Source of the DNA: Isotricha intestinalis
Lineage: Eukaryota > Ciliophora > Litostomatea > Vestibuliferida > Isotrichidae
NCBI GenBank assembly: GCA_023807065.1
Contig: JAJJLU010003669.1
Span: 1-40,287 of the forward strand
Direction of reading: 5' to 3'
Length of the DNA stretch: 40,287 nt
In this document: piece after piece, positions 39,352 to 40,287 of the stretch
How the letters are laid out: each line of letters opens with the position of its first letter
Position numbering within the stretch: position 1 is the first letter of the stretch
Made by a program: the position numbers and the translations under genes
Notes under the pieces: generated by a model
Told to the model about the DNA's origin: nothing
The model's database searches: none
The model's input: only the letters and a program-made list of their open reading frames with translations

Positions 39352-39633
39352 ATGGCAACTGAAGTATCTCCAATGGAAACAGCAAATAATCAAGGATTAA
39401 GTGTAGGAAATGTTTTTCATACATATTGATGTCTTGCTCAATGTCCAAAATGCGGTTTAGTTCAAACAAAATCTGTAAGAAACTGTTCTGGCAAACTTTG
39501 TTGCTGTTTTTGTTTCTGCTTTCTTTGTTATTGCATTAGACAATTGTGCACTGAAAATGATATTGTCTGTTCTGTTGCAACTCATCAATGTCCTAAATGT
39601 GGAATGGAATTAGGAAAATATGCTGCGTGTTAA
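39352..39633 (+). CDS. LITAF-domain zinc-binding membrane protein with in-frame TGA
   Basis: 94 codons from ATG 39352 to TAA 39631-39633, interrupted once by TGA at 39427-39429 (codon 26). The LITAF domain follows: CPKC (31-34), a Cys/Phe-rich hydrophobic stretch (CCCFCFCFLCYCI, about 50-62) that would dip into the membrane, and HQCPKCGMELGKY (78-90) with the second CPKC. LITAF/CDIP1 proteins are monotopic zinc-binding proteins on late endosomes and lysosomes. Codons on both sides of the TGA are richer in G/C than neighbours and look coding, and no GT-AG intron can remove the TGA without deleting the first CPKC. The TGA may be Trp, Sec, a nonsense mutation or an error. Confidence 0.75.
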
Positions 39634-40220
39634 CGTATCTTTATTATTTTTTTATTTTTTTAATTTTTTATGAATTGATTTTTTTTTCTTAATATCATTG
39701 ACAAAAAAGATTTTTAAGATTTCTAAATAAAAAATGTAATATTTTTATTAATTCTATTATTAATCTCGACAAAGATAAATTTTTATCTTCTGAAGAAATA
39801 CTTAAATCAAGATCTGAAGATTCAATGTCTAAATTATACAAACTTAAAACTATAGTTTGATTAAAGAGATTATAAATGAATAAATAGATAAGTGTTTTAT
39901 ATATAAATATGGAACACTATATTTTGTTCTTTTTCAAATTCTAATATAAGAAAAAGAATTTGTTTTACTTTTTATTTATAATTTGAAATGATAAAATTGA
40001 TTATCAAACATGAAACAATTAAATATACACGTAAAAAAACTATTAAATTTTAAATAAGATGTTATTCAAAAAACAAAAAATGATTTTTTTAATTACAAAA
40101 TATTTTATTCAAGAAAGAATTGAATGGGAATATATTAATTTCTTAATTTGGATAATTATTTTTTATTATTTTTCTATTTAATTTTTTTTTCCCTAATTTT
40201 AAAATTATTGTTATATTTAA
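39634..40220 (+). other. Gene-poor stretch with possible EF-hand relic
   Basis: 587 bp. A 52-codon frame without ATG at its start (39702-39857) encodes LINLDKDKFLSSEEILKS-like sequence resembling an EF-hand loop, ends at TGA 39858 and could be a relic or an exon. Otherwise A/T-rich DNA. Confidence 0.4.
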
Positions 40221-40287
40221 ATGGAAGAAATTATTGCTGGAGAAATTAAAGGTTGTAGAGAAGTAAAAGATTTTATAAATGATTATA
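40221..40287 (+). CDS. Start of a gene cut by the window end
   Basis: ATG in a TTTAAATGG context begins an open frame to the window edge, MEEIIAGEIKGCREVKDFIN followed by DY. Only 22 codons are available, so no family can be named. The richer codon choice and open frame suggest real coding sequence. Confidence 0.5.
   Translation, partial: MEEIIAGEIKGCREVKDFINDY

Noticed and set aside
39406..39465. GT-AG intron that would remove the TGA of the LITAF gene.
   Set aside because: The only acceptor (GGTTTAG) lies after the first CPKC; splicing deletes a zinc motif and puts the rest out of frame.
1..40287. A code in which all three stops are also sense codons, as in Condylostoma.
   Set aside because: More than 20 long genes have no internal stop, use CAA for Gln and TGG for Trp, and end at TAA; in-frame stops occur only in the decayed kinase, the LITAF gene and one homopolymer-flanked site.

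Overview
The window is about 40 kb of extremely A+T-rich nuclear DNA from a ciliated microbial eukaryote, most likely a ciliate or other alveolate. This is inferred from several observations together. There is a calcium-dependent protein kinase (kinase plus four EF-hands), a tectonic-family ciliary transition-zone protein, many Asn/Lys/Glu-rich coiled-coil proteins, very short intergenic gaps (often 70-200 bp), and two tiny spliceosomal introns (25 and 33 nt) that I could reconstruct. The genetic code looks standard: long open frames end almost always in TAA (a few TAG, one TGA), and tryptophan in intact genes is TGG. No tRNA, rRNA, CRISPR or transposable element was recognised.

Layout. 1-1003: 3' part of a tectonic gene. 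1249-9742: two coiled-coil genes, a degenerate small-GTPase-like protein, another coiled-coil gene whose ATG is followed directly by an intron, a TORTIFOLIA1/SPIRAL2-like HEAT protein and a small basic protein. 10140-16145: CDPK and a La-motif (LARP-like) gene diverging from a region with a 26-bp direct repeat, a minimal Mei2-type RRM protein, a chromo-shadow-domain protein and an Asn-rich protein. 16222-20453: a very purine-rich coiled-coil gene interrupted by one TAA, then a paralogue of the gene at 1249. 20551-31742: a two-exon gene, a protein of unknown function, a large coiled-coil protein, an SCYL2-like pseudokinase, an SCP/CTDSPL2-like phosphatase and a BTB/BACK-like protein. 31743-36475: gene-poor, with two orphan genes and a decayed Ser/Thr kinase pseudogene. 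36677-38802: MAT1 (TFIIH), NUFIP1 (snoRNP assembly) and a 77-aa protein with a PP1-docking-like motif and a CaaX end. 38803-40287: a LITAF-domain gene with an in-frame TGA, a possible EF-hand relic and the start of a last gene.

There is no operon logic. Genes are individually promoted, often divergent or convergent, and mix housekeeping functions (TFIIH, snoRNP assembly, phosphatase, RNA binding, heterochromatin) with cytoskeletal and ciliary ones. I did not find a clear multi-gene novel system. The most interesting items are the ATG-intron junction, the in-frame TGA in the LITAF gene, the interrupted coiled-coil gene and the decayed kinase next to orphan genes.
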